Under the pieces are notes generated by a model that saw only the letters and a list, made by a program, of their open reading frames with translations, did no database searches and had not been told where the DNA came from. From Papiliotrema nemorosa (Eukaryota; Basidiomycota; Tremellomycetes; Tremellales; Rhynchogastremaceae), in NCBI GenBank assembly GCA_032158125.1, contig JASKOT010000036.1, positions 102,088 to 166,087 of the forward strand: a stretch of 64,000 nucleotides of DNA, read 5' to 3'. A program made the position numbers and the translations under genes. Every line of letters starts with the position of its first letter. The stretch's first letter is position 1. Shown here piece after piece: positions 25,079 to 36,155 of the stretch.

Positions 25079-26889
25079 CTACAAAGCAAGTGATCTATAC
25101 AAGTACACCGCGGAGGCTACTGTAGCACCCAAAGTTCCCAAGACAACAAATCCCATCTCGTATATCAGCCGCTTCCACCGTCTAATGATTCCTTTCCCAG
25201 CCTCTACGCCCATCGTTACAGCCGGATCGAGGGTATCCTCATCGTCTTCATCGATCACTTCGAGCTTTTCGTCTACGACTACACCTGGAGTTTCCAGTGC
25301 GGTGATCGGGCCAACGTCCTTGATGAACGACTTGATGGTGAATTTGGTTCGTTTCACCCCGAGCTGCCAGCAGACAATCATGCTGACTAGCAGTCTTGTA
25401 CACGCTACTCTTTCCACCTCCCATCCCTTGCGATAGTGTTTACCGAAAACGATCAGAGCTTTCGACGCCCATCTTGCATATAACAATTGCCAATGATGTG
25501 AGAGACTGGTTGGCGGAATATGGAGACGATCGGCAAGACCGTCACCAAGGAGAAATCGCGATGCTGCTAGCTGATACTCTACGGGTCGTTTTCGCGGTGG
25601 TCGATCTGCGACTGCGGAGAGGAGACGATACGTGTTGGTCGCTTTGGCATCAATCACCTCGATATCGACCGAGAAGAGGTGCATAGTCATGCAGGCAAAG
25701 ATTTTGGATGCTCGAGAGACTGCATCGTGGCCGGTATAAAACCGATCCAGGTTTTCAGGTTTGATACCAAGATAGTAGCGGTCGATCAGCGATATTTCTG
25801 GGCGGAGCGCACGGTTTACCCTATATGGCGCCACGTCGCAACGTATGCATGTTCCTCCTTGTCAGTCAAAGAGATCCCACTCCGCCTGAGAGCCCACAAA
25901 GGAGCAATCGCAAAGGAACCTAGGGTTGCTAGGAGATCCCTACAGATATTAGATATGCTCAAGGTGAATAAGCCCCTCACTCTTGATTGATCGGAATGCC
26001 GTCTGACTCGACGCTATACGTCATCTTTATGCCTTTGCCCTGCAACAACCTCATCCGGACAGTCGAGTGCAGCATTCTCACTCGTACCGCAGCCTTCCAA
26101 CCGATACCAGTCACAGGAGTCATATCGGTCTTGGATGAGCCAAGCATCCAGCCTGCCGCTCACCATGTAGTCGATGATAGCCTGTGTTGTCTCCAGAAGT
26201 CTCCTGTATGTTCTGTTCTTCGCCTCTCCTGTGAGATAATTGGTCTCCCGCAAGACATTGACCACCCTGGTGGCTGAGAAACCACCTGCGAGACTATAGT
26301 GAAGCAAGGCCGAAAAGATTCCCGATGAATAACGCCAGAACACCGCTTGACCTTGACTGAGGGTGGGCGCTGGATGATAAGCGGGGGAGGAAAGGGAGGA
26401 TTCCGGTACGAAGCAGCCACTGGATGCATCGAGGCGATCGGAGGGCAAACGATTGATCTATCGTTAGTTCAGCGATTTGGACCGAACTCACCTCTGCCCA
26501 GAATGCTACCAGACACTCGGGGGGATCGTCCATGGCCAGCCGATCTTGGAGCACCTTCAAGCCGTCTGAGCCGTGCTTCAATCCAAGCTCCGATACCACT
26601 TGATCACACAAGGGGTCCCCCTCATGGCGCATCGGTTCCAGCTGAGATGGAGGGAGACATCCCTTGGGCTTAGCGCGCGCAGATCAAGGTACCTACTTGG
26701 TCCCATTCCATAAGGTAGTCGCCTAGCGGAGTGATGACTTGTCCTGTTGATAGCTGCTCCAGCTGATCGGCATGATCGATGTAGATCGCTTTTGAAGTGG
26801 AGGACGACCCGGAGGCAAAGCTTCCAACTGTACATCAGATCGCTCTCATTGAAGGCAAAACACTCACTAGTCAAAGGGGAGCGCCGCAT
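25079..26889 (-). CDS. MpaB/latex-clearing-type oxygenase (DUF2236)
   Basis: Haem-type or metal-dependent oxygenase fold, often membrane or ER associated. Model: complement(25079..25778, 25820..25939, 25981..26129, 26164..26457, 26492..26662, 26697..26827, 26868..26889), 528 aa, all exon phases consistent. Recognisable parts: GQAVFWRYSSGIFSALLHYS, SLAGGFSATRVVNVLRETNY, RVRMLHSTVRMRLL (the His of the HxxVR motif), AYVATWRHIGYYLGI and SRFLLGDGLADRLHIPP. A hydrophobic segment near the C-terminus (MGFVVLGTLGATVASAVYLY) may anchor it. Odd: intron 25779-25819 starts GTAAAC and has a CTGAT branch but ends in CG where AG is expected; every other acceptor tried breaks the frame. The gene may be damaged or use a rare splice site. 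Confidence 0.75.
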
Positions 26890-27131
26890 AATACGTCCAA
26901 AATCACTTCAGCTCCTTGGATGCAAGTAAAACAGCAAAGACCCCCCATCGCCATGCATGATACCCGGAACTTTCTCTTGGCTGCAGAGCTGTTATCGAGA
27001 TCGAGATGAAATGCAGATCCGATTTTACCGGAGATCAAATGACGACGATCTTTTCATCTGCTTACATGACTGTCATATCTCTCCACTGTGCATTTACTCT
27101 TGAACATTGAACCATCAACTCACGTTACAGC

Positions 27132-27482
27132 ATGTCAAACGAACAACAGCCCACACTGCTCGGAAGTCACATTCAATATGTCAAGGGAGCCGTAGAGGTG
27201 AGTATTCTTCCCGACAGCACCGGGGCTTTACCGACATTGGGCATCGCGTTTCCAGCTGTTTTCTGACGATCTTAGGAGACGATCGGGGGAGTCACTGGTT
27301 CTTCCGCTTGGCAAGATTCTGGTGCAAAGGACAAGGAGGAGGGGGTACAAGGGATGAAGGCTGCGAGTGCAGATCGAGATCCAGCAAAGGATGGCTATGG
27401 GAAGATCGAGGAGATCGCCGGAAAAGTTACGGGATGCGAGGGGATGGAAGTAGAGGGAGCGGAGAGCAAGAGGCAAGTCTAG
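27132..27482 (+). CDS. CsbD-like stress-response protein
   Basis: Exons 27132..27197 and 27276..27482, 90 aa; the intron is in phase. Small, hydrophilic, charged protein with the CsbD-type pattern IQYVKGAVEETIGGVTGSSAW, then YGKIEEIAGKVTGCEGMEVE. CsbD proteins are general stress proteins in bacteria; small relatives with the same pattern occur in fungi. No catalytic residues are expected. Start chosen because it gives the complete motif. Followed by a 236-bp gap to the convergent FAH-family gene. Confidence 0.75.
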
Positions 27483-27717
27483 CGTGCGTGCAGAGTCTCG
27501 GGCAGCAGACACCGCGCAAGGGACGTGAAGGGATCACATGTCATGACAGGATAGCGTTTTTGCTCATCCCCATGTACCGAGCATTGTGAAGGGCCTACAC
27601 TCAAAGCTTGCCTGCGGCCTCGACCCGGTGGATCCGCGTAGGGAGCCTCAACGGACCTTTGGCTGTTGTTGATTCACATTCATCACCTACGCGACGTCTG
27701 ATGGCTCTATTTTGTAC

Positions 27718-28542
27718 TCATGAAAGCCAATAACCTCCGTCGAAACGGAACCCGGTGTCACGGTCGACGAGCGGAAAGGAAAGCGAATCGAGAAGTTTAC
27801 CAGCCTTGTCATACGCAAAGGCCTCAATTTTCTGTCCAACGTCGACTCTACCAACCCCTTTCGGGGTGCCGGTCATGATTACGTCGCCTGGGAACAGCGT
27901 GAAGATGCCAGAGATATACGAAACGAGCTGCGGGATAGTGTAGATCAACCCCGACGTGCTTCCTTTCTGGCGTGCGTCCCCGTTGACCTGATACGACATT
28001 AGCCTTAAAAGGTCTCTCATGGGGAAAACGAAGTTACCCTCAACTCCAGGACGACATCATGAGGATCATCGAGAACATCTTTTCCCAAGAATTGCCCTAC
28101 CGCCGCGAATGTGTCGAGACCCTTGCTAATTGCCCATGGATACCCAACCTTCGCAGCGGCGGCTTGCGCATTCTTGGCAGTCATGTCTAGCGCCAGACCT
28201 GAAAGTTATCAAAGTAGCTTTCCCAGAGGAGTTCGACCTGCAGTAACCCGCCACATGCTCATTTGCGTTTGCAACACCTATATCCCGTCCTCCTTTGCCG
28301 ATAACGACTGCTATCTCCACCTCATGATATACTTCACAGCCTCTTGGAATTTCCATCACATCACTGGCCAACGACGAGGTCGGTTTGACAAAGATGAGTG
28401 GTTCTGGAAGCGCCGAATCTTCCGTGAGACCTGGCCAATTGTAGTCGTAACTCTTGCCGACGCCGATGATCTATGTCTGTCAGCAGTTAGAACGAGTATA
28501 AAGAGCTCTCACTTTAGTGCATTTGTCTCGGAAGTCTTTCAT
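27718..28542 (-). CDS. fumarylacetoacetase-family hydrolase (cluster gene 1)
   Basis: Model: complement(27718..27987, 28038..28198, 28248..28470, 28513..28542), 227 aa, in phase; the donor at 28247 (GTTACT) is weak. The FAH C-terminal fold is visible: IIGVGKSYDYNW, LPEPLIFVKPTSSL, the metal ligands in GCEVYHEVEIAVVIGK, AGLALDMTAKN and FTLFPGDVIMTGTPKGVGRV. Length and architecture match acylpyruvases and 2,4-diketo-3-deoxyaldonate hydrolases, which split C-C bonds to give pyruvate. Next to an SDR, lactonase and IlvD dehydratase, the second role is the better guess. Divergent with the SDR over a 189-bp promoter carrying a 20-bp palindrome. Confidence 0.88.
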
Positions 28543-28621
28543 ATCCTCTGTGGTGGAGTGTATGCATATGAAAGCATGGAAGAATGGGCTTATATGGTGC
28601 AGCGGGTACAGCCGAAGCCGC

Positions 28622-28641
28622 CTTTCCGACATGTCGGAAAG
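28622..28641. promoter_or_regulatory. perfect 20-bp palindrome in divergent promoter
   Basis: CTTTCCGACATGTCGGAAAG, identical on both strands, with CGG/CCG half sites (TTTCCG-N6-CGGAAA). It sits 80 bp upstream of the FAH-family start (28542) and 91 bp upstream of the SDR start (28732). A looser CTTCCCGGAAAG follows directly at 28642-28653. Zn2Cys6 dimers typically bind paired CGG triplets, and such a regulator lies in this cluster. Binding is inferred. Confidence 0.6.
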
Positions 28642-28731
28642 CTTCCCGGAAAGATACCCGCACATTGCTTACCATTGGATACAGCTCTTAAAACAGGCCC
28701 ATCAGACTACTCACATACCCTAAACAAGATC

Positions 28732-29704
28732 ATGACGAAAATCGCATTGGTCACTGGAGCCTCGTCAGGCATTGGAAGAGCAAGCGCAATCGCTCTCTCT
28801 AAAGCAGGGTGGACCCTAGTCCTATCCGGTCGCCGCGAAGACGCTTTGCGAGAGACATTGAGTCTCCTAAATGGAGTCGGGTCTTACGTTGTGGGTGATT
28901 TGGCGGATCCTGCAGCTGTCAAAGCCCTCTTCCGGCACGTCGAAAGCAAACATGGTAAGCTGCAACGGCTCAAGGTGTAAGAGGTAGCGCTTGACCATGC
29001 AGGACGTCTAGATCTACTATTCAATGTGCGTTGATCGACTTGACTCCCATATACAACACCCCGTGATTCATGCTTTGACAATCCGCAGAATGCAGGAGTA
29101 CCAAGTCCCAAAAAGCCCCTCGAGGAGATCACTTTCGACGAGTACCGACATGTCTTGGCGGTCAACTTGGACGCAGTGTTCCACTGTTGCCAGGAAGCAA
29201 TATTACTGATGAAGGCGCAAAAGCCACGCGGCGGCAGGTAGGTATCAGCTCGAACGGTGGACTGAAGTCAGGATCATCAACAATGGATCCGTGTCCGCAT
29301 ATGCACCTCGCCCTCATTCCGCCCCGTATACCATCTCGAAACACGCAATTCTAGGCCTTACCCGCTCGATAGCTCTGGATTATCGAGAGTTTGATATCGT
29401 CTGCTCACAAATAGACATTGGTCAGCACCCGAGAGACGCAATTGAGTCGGGCTGACAGATCGTTTCAGGTAATGCACAGTCCGACATGTCTTCCATGAAA
29501 ACCGCTGGAGTCCTCCAAGCAGATGGAAGCAAGAAAGCGGAGCCGTGAGGGCTTCTCTTGCAAGCACCGCTGATCTCTCTTAGGGTTTTTGAAACGGATT
29601 TGGTCGGCGAGACTGTTGCGTATACGGCTGGACTTCCGCTGAGTGTCAACATCTTGACACAGACTCTCATGGCAAGTCATATGCCGTTTGTGGGCAGGGG
29701 TTGA
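28732..29704 (+). CDS. SDR dehydrogenase (cluster gene 2)
   Basis: Exons 28732..28954, 29003..29025, 29089..29237, 29272..29420, 29469..29544, 29584..29704, 246 aa, six exons in phase (exon 2 only 23 nt). NAD(P) motif TGASSGIG at residues 9-16, LDLLFNNAG, the catalytic serine in [10 protein letters not shown] and YTISK as Tyr-x3-Lys. Length and motifs are those of classical SDRs. In the cluster it is well placed to oxidise C4 of a 2-keto-3-deoxy sugar acid (as bacterial L-KDR 4-dehydrogenases do) or C1 of the sugar; the sequence alone does not decide. Shares a divergent promoter with the FAH-family hydrolase, whose substrate the C4 oxidation would make. Confidence 0.88.
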
Positions 29705-29855
29705 GAATCTGTCCATAGCAGAGTCGTTCGAAGTATGTCGAAGATAATTTCTCCATCATGTAAATGATCGATCTCTCATTGGTACTGTTGGTCGGCTGTT
29801 GAGACTACAAGGCGGAGATCAGATGGATCCGTTTAAACACCGAAACCAGACGGGC

Positions 29856-29880
29856 TTTCCGAGGTTTCCGCCCGTTTCCG
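29856..29880. promoter_or_regulatory. three TTTCCG direct repeats upstream of lactonase
   Basis: TTTCCG occurs at 29856, 29865 and 29875, i.e. one helical turn apart, 75-100 bp upstream of the lactonase start. It is the same hexamer as the arms of the palindrome in the FAH-SDR promoter. Role as regulator sites is inferred. Confidence 0.45.
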
Positions 29881-29955
29881 GGTTGCGAATGGCTCGTTCG
29901 GTCTTGTTGGGGTCTACATATCGCGAGGCCATATAGCACACTATGACCTCCAAAC

Positions 29956-31176
29956 ATGACTCGTATATTGGTCGCATCGTACAAGACCTGTGCATCGCTG
30001 TCAGTTGTCGACATCGAGACCGGTGCAGAGACTAGAACAATCGAAACGCCTAGAGGGCCTACTTGGATCACTCAAGCCCCGTCCGCGGCCCACATCTTGG
30101 TCGTCTGCTCCACAGATATCCTTACCCTGGACAACAACCTGAATATAACCTCGACGATAGGCACTTCTGGGAAGCGGCAGGTCCACGGTTGCTGGTCACG
30201 AGAAGAAGACCATGTCCTCATCGTCGATTATGATGCCGGGACTGTCGAGGTTTATCCCTTCGTCGACCATCAACTGCGACCCGCGGCGTGTATCCATCAT
30301 TTTCATGGCCACGGCTCTTATGAACCTCTTCAGGCCTCATCGCATCCCCATCAAGTCATTCCTGGACCAGACAAAAGATACTATATTGCCGACCTCGGCC
30401 TGGATTGGTAAGCTTGCATGAGCCGGCATGACGGGCGGGACTGATAGTAGCGTACACGCCATCAATATGGGTTCTAATGGAGCCATTAAGCATGTTGAGT
30501 CTTACTCAGTGCACAGCGTGTCGGGACCGAGGCACATTGCCTTCCACCCAACAACGCAGACCGTCTATGTCTTGGGGGAGATCGGACTTACCGTGACCAC
30601 GATGGAACTAGCAAGCGATGGCGCGCTGAGACGCGTTGGCCACCCTCTATCGATTGCTCCCAAAGGTCACAGTTCGAAGGCCGGGCTGAACAACGAACTG
30701 GGAGAACGTGGCCTAATGGCATCAGGTAATCCAACTCGGCGTGTCACAGCTAACTTCATCAGCCATACAGATTTCTCAGAGCGCAAATCAATTGTGTACG
30801 TTTTCAAAGGCGATAAAGTTTAGCTAACTCATGCAGATTTGTCCATTAGGAGTCCGCCGAATGCGAATGCCGATTCGATTGTCACCTGTGAACTGGGTAG
30901 CTCGTACCCATATACACCCTCGAATTGTCGGTGGGTTGATCCTCACGGAAAATGCCCACGCGAACTTAGCCTCGACCCCTCTGGCAGACTGCTTGTATCT
31001 TGTAATCAATCATCACGGTCGTGAGTTGTTTGCGGTGTTTATGGACAAAATTTTGGCTCACTTCCAATCATAGCCTGGCTGTATTTCATGTGACTGCTGA
31101 CACCGGCGCCTTGAAATGGAGTAAAGATATCGGACTGTCATCAGGCATCTTGCCTACCGCTATTGTATGGCTGTGA
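29956..31176 (+). CDS. 7-bladed beta-propeller lactonase (cluster gene 3)
   Basis: Exons 29956..30407, 30448..30725, 30763..30795, 30837..31020, 31074..31176, 349 aa, in phase. Sequence pattern of the 6-phosphogluconolactonase/carboxymuconate-cyclase propeller family: repeated strands such as ILVASYKTCASLSVVDIETG, SSHPHQVIPGPDKRYYIADLG, GPRHIAFHPTTQTVYVLGEIG and CPRELSLDPSGRLLVSCNQSS. The last two resemble the conserved 'PRH-FHP' and 'PR-SLDPSG-L' repeats. It would open an aldono-lactone to the free acid, ahead of the dehydratase next door. Intron 1 ends TAGTAG, so splicing could add or drop one residue (exon 2 start 30448 or 30451). No signal peptide, so cytosolic. Confidence 0.85.
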
Positions 31177-31231
31177 CCTTTTGGTCATATCTCACAAATC
31201 CATGCATATCGCCTTGTGTACAGCTCGTCTC

Positions 31232-33232
31232 CTAATCGTCTCTCTCTACGCAGCGGAGGAAGTCAAAGTCGGCCCCTTTGTCTGCTTGCAAAACGCTATT
31301 CTGGTAGAGTTTTTTGTAACCCCTGTCAGCCGTTGCCAATGCCTGAAAGGTGTTTAACCTCCGCTGAAGCTCGACATCCGGAACGTTCAAATGTAGACGC
31401 CTACGCTCCACGTCGAGCTCGATCACGTCTCCGTCCCGGACTGCCCACAATGGACCTCCTACCGCAGCTTCGGGCGCAACATGAAGTACTACAGCACCAC
31501 TGGCCGTCCCACTCATCCGACCATCACTGATTCGTACCATATCCTTGACTCCTTTTTGAGCCAGTTTTTTTGGAATGGGAATGTAGCCAGCCTCCGGCAT
31601 GCCTGGGTGTCCAACAGGACCTATATTCTGCAAGACAAGACTGACTGTTCAGCGGAACGATAACAGGGTTGGGCTTACACGCTATCGGTATCAACCTCAA
31701 GGTCCGGATCGTCGATCCGATTGACCAGATCGACCACTCCAGCGAAGACGATTGCCTTCCCGGTGTGATGTTTGAGATGAGAAGCCATGGCGGACTGCTT
31801 AAGAATGCAGCCTAGAGGCGCGAGGTTACCCTGCAACACTACCAGTGAGGCGGTCCCAGCGAGTGGATTCGCGAGTGGTCGCACGATGTCCTGCCTGAAG
31901 GGTGCGGGACATGCAGCTAGCTCCTCTCCCAAAGTCCTGCCCGTGATCGTTTTGGTGTCCAAGTGCAAGAGCGGGGCTAATTGTCGCAAGATAGTAGGTA
32001 CTCCTCCCGCCTAGTTCAGTTAAGCTCAACACCCTATTCAACCACGACTCGTCTGACCTTGAATAGATCCTCCAGACAATTTAGTCCACTAGGCTTGAGG
32101 TCTACTAGTAAAGGAGTTTTCCGGCCGATCCGGTCAAAGTCTAACAACGGGATCAGCTCAAAATCATGGTCAGCAAGATGAAGGAGGTGAAAAGCAGTCG
32201 GTGGAATGACCCACCATCAAGAGTCAGATCAATACCTGACACCCGGCCAGCAATCGCTAGGAGATGTACAACAGCATTCGTGCTCCCGCCAATGGCTTGT
32301 AGGAGGGTGATGGCGTTCTCGAAAGATTCTCTGGTGAGGATGTCGCTCGGTCGTGGGAGTGCTTTGGCAGCCAATTTGCCCGTCATTTCTCCTAGACGCA
32401 AACGTTGCGACGAGTTTGCAGGCGCTGTCCCCGAGCCCAAGGGTGCGATGCCTAAAACCTCCGTGAGACAAGCCATGGTAGATGCTGTTCCCATCACGCC
32501 GCAAGTCTGTATGGAACGTAAGCACACAGACGACAGGAATCCACAAAAACAACATGAACTAACTCCGGCACTAGGCACGAGCTGATCTCCCACCTGGGCG
32601 ATCTCTTCCAAATCTATCTCATTTGCCCGAAATCTTCCCCAGAACCCTCGACAGTCGGTACAAGCCCCGACGCGTACACCGCGATGTGAACCTGTGACCA
32701 TCGGACCAACCACAAGCTGTATGGCGGGAATGTCTGCAGAGATCGCGCCCATGAGCTGGGCCGGAACCGTTTTGTCACATCCGCCGATGAGGATGACCGC
32801 ATCCATGGGCTGAGCTCTTATCATCTCCTCGGTATCGATTGACATCAAGTTACGAAGAAACATTGAGGTGGGATGAGAGAACGCTTCGTGGACCGAGATG
32901 GTGGGGAATGCTATCGGTAGAGCGCCTTGTAACATTACCCCTCGCTCTACTGCTTGAATGAGCTGAGGCACGTTGGCGTGGCACGGATTGAAACCGCTCT
33001 ATAGGAAGATCAGCTTGCTGCTCCCGATGATCATGCAGACACATACCCCGGTGTTGACGATTCCAACTATCCTGCGATCCAGCGCATCGTCGGAGTACCC
33101 CGCACCCTTTATGAACGCTTTGCGTAGGAAGAGGGAGAATTCGTTGTCACCATAATTGGTCAATCCTGCATTGTTAGATGTATGAGGGGCTGATCAGATC
33201 GACATACCAGAACGCAAGCCCGAGGAGGTCAT
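31232..33232 (-). CDS. IlvD/Edd-family sugar-acid dehydratase (cluster gene 4)
   Basis: Iron-sulfur dehydratase. Model: complement(31232..31640, 31679..32010, 32058..32140, 32215..32506, 32564..32998, 33047..33165, 33208..33232), 564 aa, seven exons in phase. Landmarks: TNYGDNEFSLFLRKAF, GFNPCHANVPQL and GGCDKT and TCGVMGTASTMACL, which supply the three cluster cysteines, HRGVRVGACTD, GGSTNAVVHLLAIAG, TPLLVDLKPSG and IGPVGHPGMPEAG. Family members dehydrate dihydroxy-acids or aldonates to 2-keto-3-deoxy acids. Given its neighbours (lactonase, SDR, FAH hydrolase) a pentonate, hexonate or 6-deoxyhexonate dehydratase is more likely than the branched-chain amino acid enzyme. No mitochondrial presequence is evident. 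Intron 32507-32563 is 57 nt and stop-free, so ORF callers will read through it. Confidence 0.9.
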
Positions 33233-33307
33233 CTTTGACTAGCGCATGCGAGGTCTGTGATGACTTGCATCGCAGCGTTTTGAGTGAAATATCGAGAAGG
33301 GCAAGCG

Positions 33308-33324
33308 TTTCCGTCCGGCGGAAA
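33308..33324. promoter_or_regulatory. TTTCCG-N5-CGGAAA inverted repeat
   Basis: Inverted repeat TTTCCG TCCGG CGGAAA, 76 bp upstream of the IlvD start (33232, minus) and within the divergent region shared with the Zn2Cys6 regulator on the plus strand. Same hexamer arms as the palindrome at 28622, with spacing 5 instead of 6. Confidence 0.5.
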
Positions 33325-33442
33325 GCTAGCCGATGACATCTCTCCTTTTGCAAGAGCGCTCTCCGATTCACCTAATGATCCTTTCCTTGTTTGCCTTTTC
33401 GCAAGGTTATTCACATACCAATCCTGAATCACGAATCCGAGA

Positions 33443-35914
33443 GGGATCCTGAATCCTCACGGAAGCGTACCCGGATCAGGCTCGCGTGCAAACGCTGTAG
33501 ATCTAGGAAGAGCAAGGTCAGGAAGCATTCTAGCAATTTCTTTACTCAGTACTGATACTCTATCTAGTGCAATAACGAGCGCCCATGTAACCTGTGCATC
33601 ATATCGGGCACACCTTGCGAGGATTGGAGACCCGATATAACTGCTGAAACCTCCACGCTGACAGACGCGACCGCGTCGACTGAACATACGCCAGCCGCCG
33701 ATGCGATCAAGGTTCCAGGTCCTATCTGGCCGACTTGTCCACCACCGGATCGATGTCTACGATTAGCATATCCGTATGATACTGTTTATCGGAACGAATC
33801 AGGGTTTCTCAAAGGTCTGGGCATGACTTCTGGACTTGCTTCTCTACACTACCTCGCGGAACACAGCAAGCTCGCAAGGGCTGCCTTGGACGAAAACCCT
33901 ATGTCATCGATCTTCGTCGATATGCCTGCGGATTCCCTTTTCCCTTGGCTTGATCTACCCCCCATGGTAGATGATACGCTCCAACCGCCGAACCGTGAGG
34001 AAGACTTATGGGCTGAGCTGCTGCAACTGAGCGGAGAACCTCGGGTGGGTGATGTCGTTTTGGAATGGGATAGTCACTGACCACCGAAAGGTTTGGTCAC
34101 TGCTGAGACACGCTCTCGATACGATATGCGTGCTGTGGCCGACCTTTATGATAGATGGTTTCATCACCACATGCTATGATCCTTTGAAGCGAAATCGACC
34201 AGACATCATGGCTTTGGTAACGGCGCTTTTAATGAATGCGTTGCGCCAAAGTGCAAAGCGGGAACAAACAGTCGAGCTCTTGACCAACCTGCACAAATTC
34301 TGTGAGGAATCATTCATGATATGCCAGACTGATAACAGACTTTGAACTGCGGAGACGCTTTCCAGCAGAAAATTGGTCAAGCTTGGCCTCCATTCAGGCG
34401 AGTAATGGTCAAATCCTCTAACTGACGAGTAGGCTACCTTCTTTCTGTCTTTACACTGTTTTGGGGATTCCGGAAACAACGGTGTTTCCATGGGGCATTC
34501 AATGATGAACGAAGCAGTGTCTCGTTGCATCGACTCCGGCCTGCACCGACGGTACGTATTCCATCCATCTTCCGCTCTGACATTGAAGCGTGGATGTGTA
34601 TTCCGCTACGTTTAGCACAACGGAAATTGAGGAGCGCAACCGTACCCTGTGGGCGGTGTATTGTGGCGACAAGTAAGAGGAGGCTATCTGTTGTCCCGTG
34701 CTAATCGCAAAAGATTGTCTGCAGCTTATGGCCGACCAGTCATGTTATGCCTTGAAGGTGGGCATATCTGTAATGCATCAGTGGGCTTATCGCAGAAATT
34801 GATGTCGACGAAACATCAATAGATGTGCCTGAATTCAGCGAGCGCAATCCACCTAGCCTTCCGAGCTTGCTTTCCACCTATCGAGCGTTCGTAAGGCTCA
34901 ACATGGTCTTCGAACGCATCGTGCGAAAGATCAATCTCGCCTCGTGTACTTCTTCTTCAGCCATACAACGTATTTGCACAGGCATAAGACGAAGGTGTGA
35001 AACGACCATTCACGAGGACACATGCCGGGCCAATCATGCTTCCTGCCGATTCGAGGAAGAAATCTCGAGCAAGTCTGGGATTGCAGCTGGGAAAGAGTGC
35101 TGATTGTCAGTGCTCAATCATTACCGCGAAATCGATGTTGCGTCTCCAGACCCGAAATTAGAGGACGACAATCTATATCACTGTCAAAGAGAGCGATTGC
35201 GCACACTTGGCGCGTTCTGCAAAGTCTTCGTGTACAGACATATGTCTGCCATTGTGAGTCTAGATGATGCATACGAGCTGACTTTCTGAGCAACTCGGAT
35301 CTTGGGGCCAATGCTGCGGACACCAGCAACATCGACAATATCGTTCTTTGGAGTCGTGATCTACTCAATTCTCAAAAGAAAATCTTGCAACGCCATCAAC
35401 TCACAGGTTGGTTGCTTCAAATCGTATCACTTGGCCCAGTGGCTTACACATGATCCAGATGTTGGCTCGACGTGCAGTTACCAAATCAGTCAGATCGGTC
35501 GGGCATTGATTCCTGCAATTTACCTGCTTAACAGCACAAATGCCGATACGAGCGCGAGGCAAAACGTGTTGGATGCTCTGCATACCTCAATAGGTCTCCT
35601 GCAGGAACTCAGTCTACGTTACCCTGCGTCTCAGCGTTCTCTAGAGATCTTGGAAACCTCCAGACGATCCCTTGGCCTGGAAAGCGCACCTCCGTTAGGA
35701 CCTTTGGCGGGCGTGCAGCCCTCAGAGACGGCCATACTCTTTTCGAGTAATTGTAAGTCACCTGCCTTGGACGAACCAAGACCCTCTGATTGACCTGGAT
35801 TCAGGGATAAGCGACTTGCCTCTGAGCAACCCGCTCGGAGGAGCATTCTTTGCACTGCATGGATCCGAGGCCTCGGATTTCCCATGGCCAGATCCTTTAG
35901 AACCACGAGAGTAG
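33443..35914 (+). CDS. Zn2Cys6 transcription factor of the cluster, 5' end and one frame uncertain
   Basis: Likely pathway regulator. Readable exons: about 33443..33516 and 33568..34044 (cluster LACKRCRSRKSKC then PCNLCIISGTPC, split by an intron), 34091..34301, 34339..34401, 34433..34551, 34616..34672, 34714..34757, 34796 onward, ending with a Ser/Pro-rich exon that stops at 35914. The fungal transcription-factor domain is seen as DTICVLWPTFMIDGF, MNEAVSRCIDSGLHRR and RTLWAVYCGDKLSAAYGRP. Problems: no in-frame ATG precedes the zinc cluster without another intron, the exon 34433-34551 joins one base out of frame with its upstream exon, and the exon structure between 34900 and 35310 is unresolved. 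It may be a frameshifted allele, a sequence error or an unusual splice. Confidence 0.6.
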
Positions 35915-36155
35915 CAAGGCACCCCTCCGGGCGATGCGCATTATTGATCGTTAGAGTGATGTTACAGATGAGACATTGTCATGATGCATGCATAGACCTT
36001 CGAGCACTGTATAAGAGGCAACAATCACTTGGACACATTGAGAGGCTGAACCCCAACTCGGGCCCCCTCGGCGTTCAACGTGTCTATCTCCGCTCGTGTC
36101 CAAGGAATGCCACTCTTCAGACGTTGCTGTGGATATGTCAGCGATGCCCTACAGC

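Noticed and set aside
31232..33232. Reading the IlvD gene as the branched-chain amino acid dihydroxyacid dehydratase
   Set aside because: Possible by family, but no mitochondrial presequence is evident and the neighbours form a sugar-acid pathway. Kept as the alternative to be tested by phylogeny.
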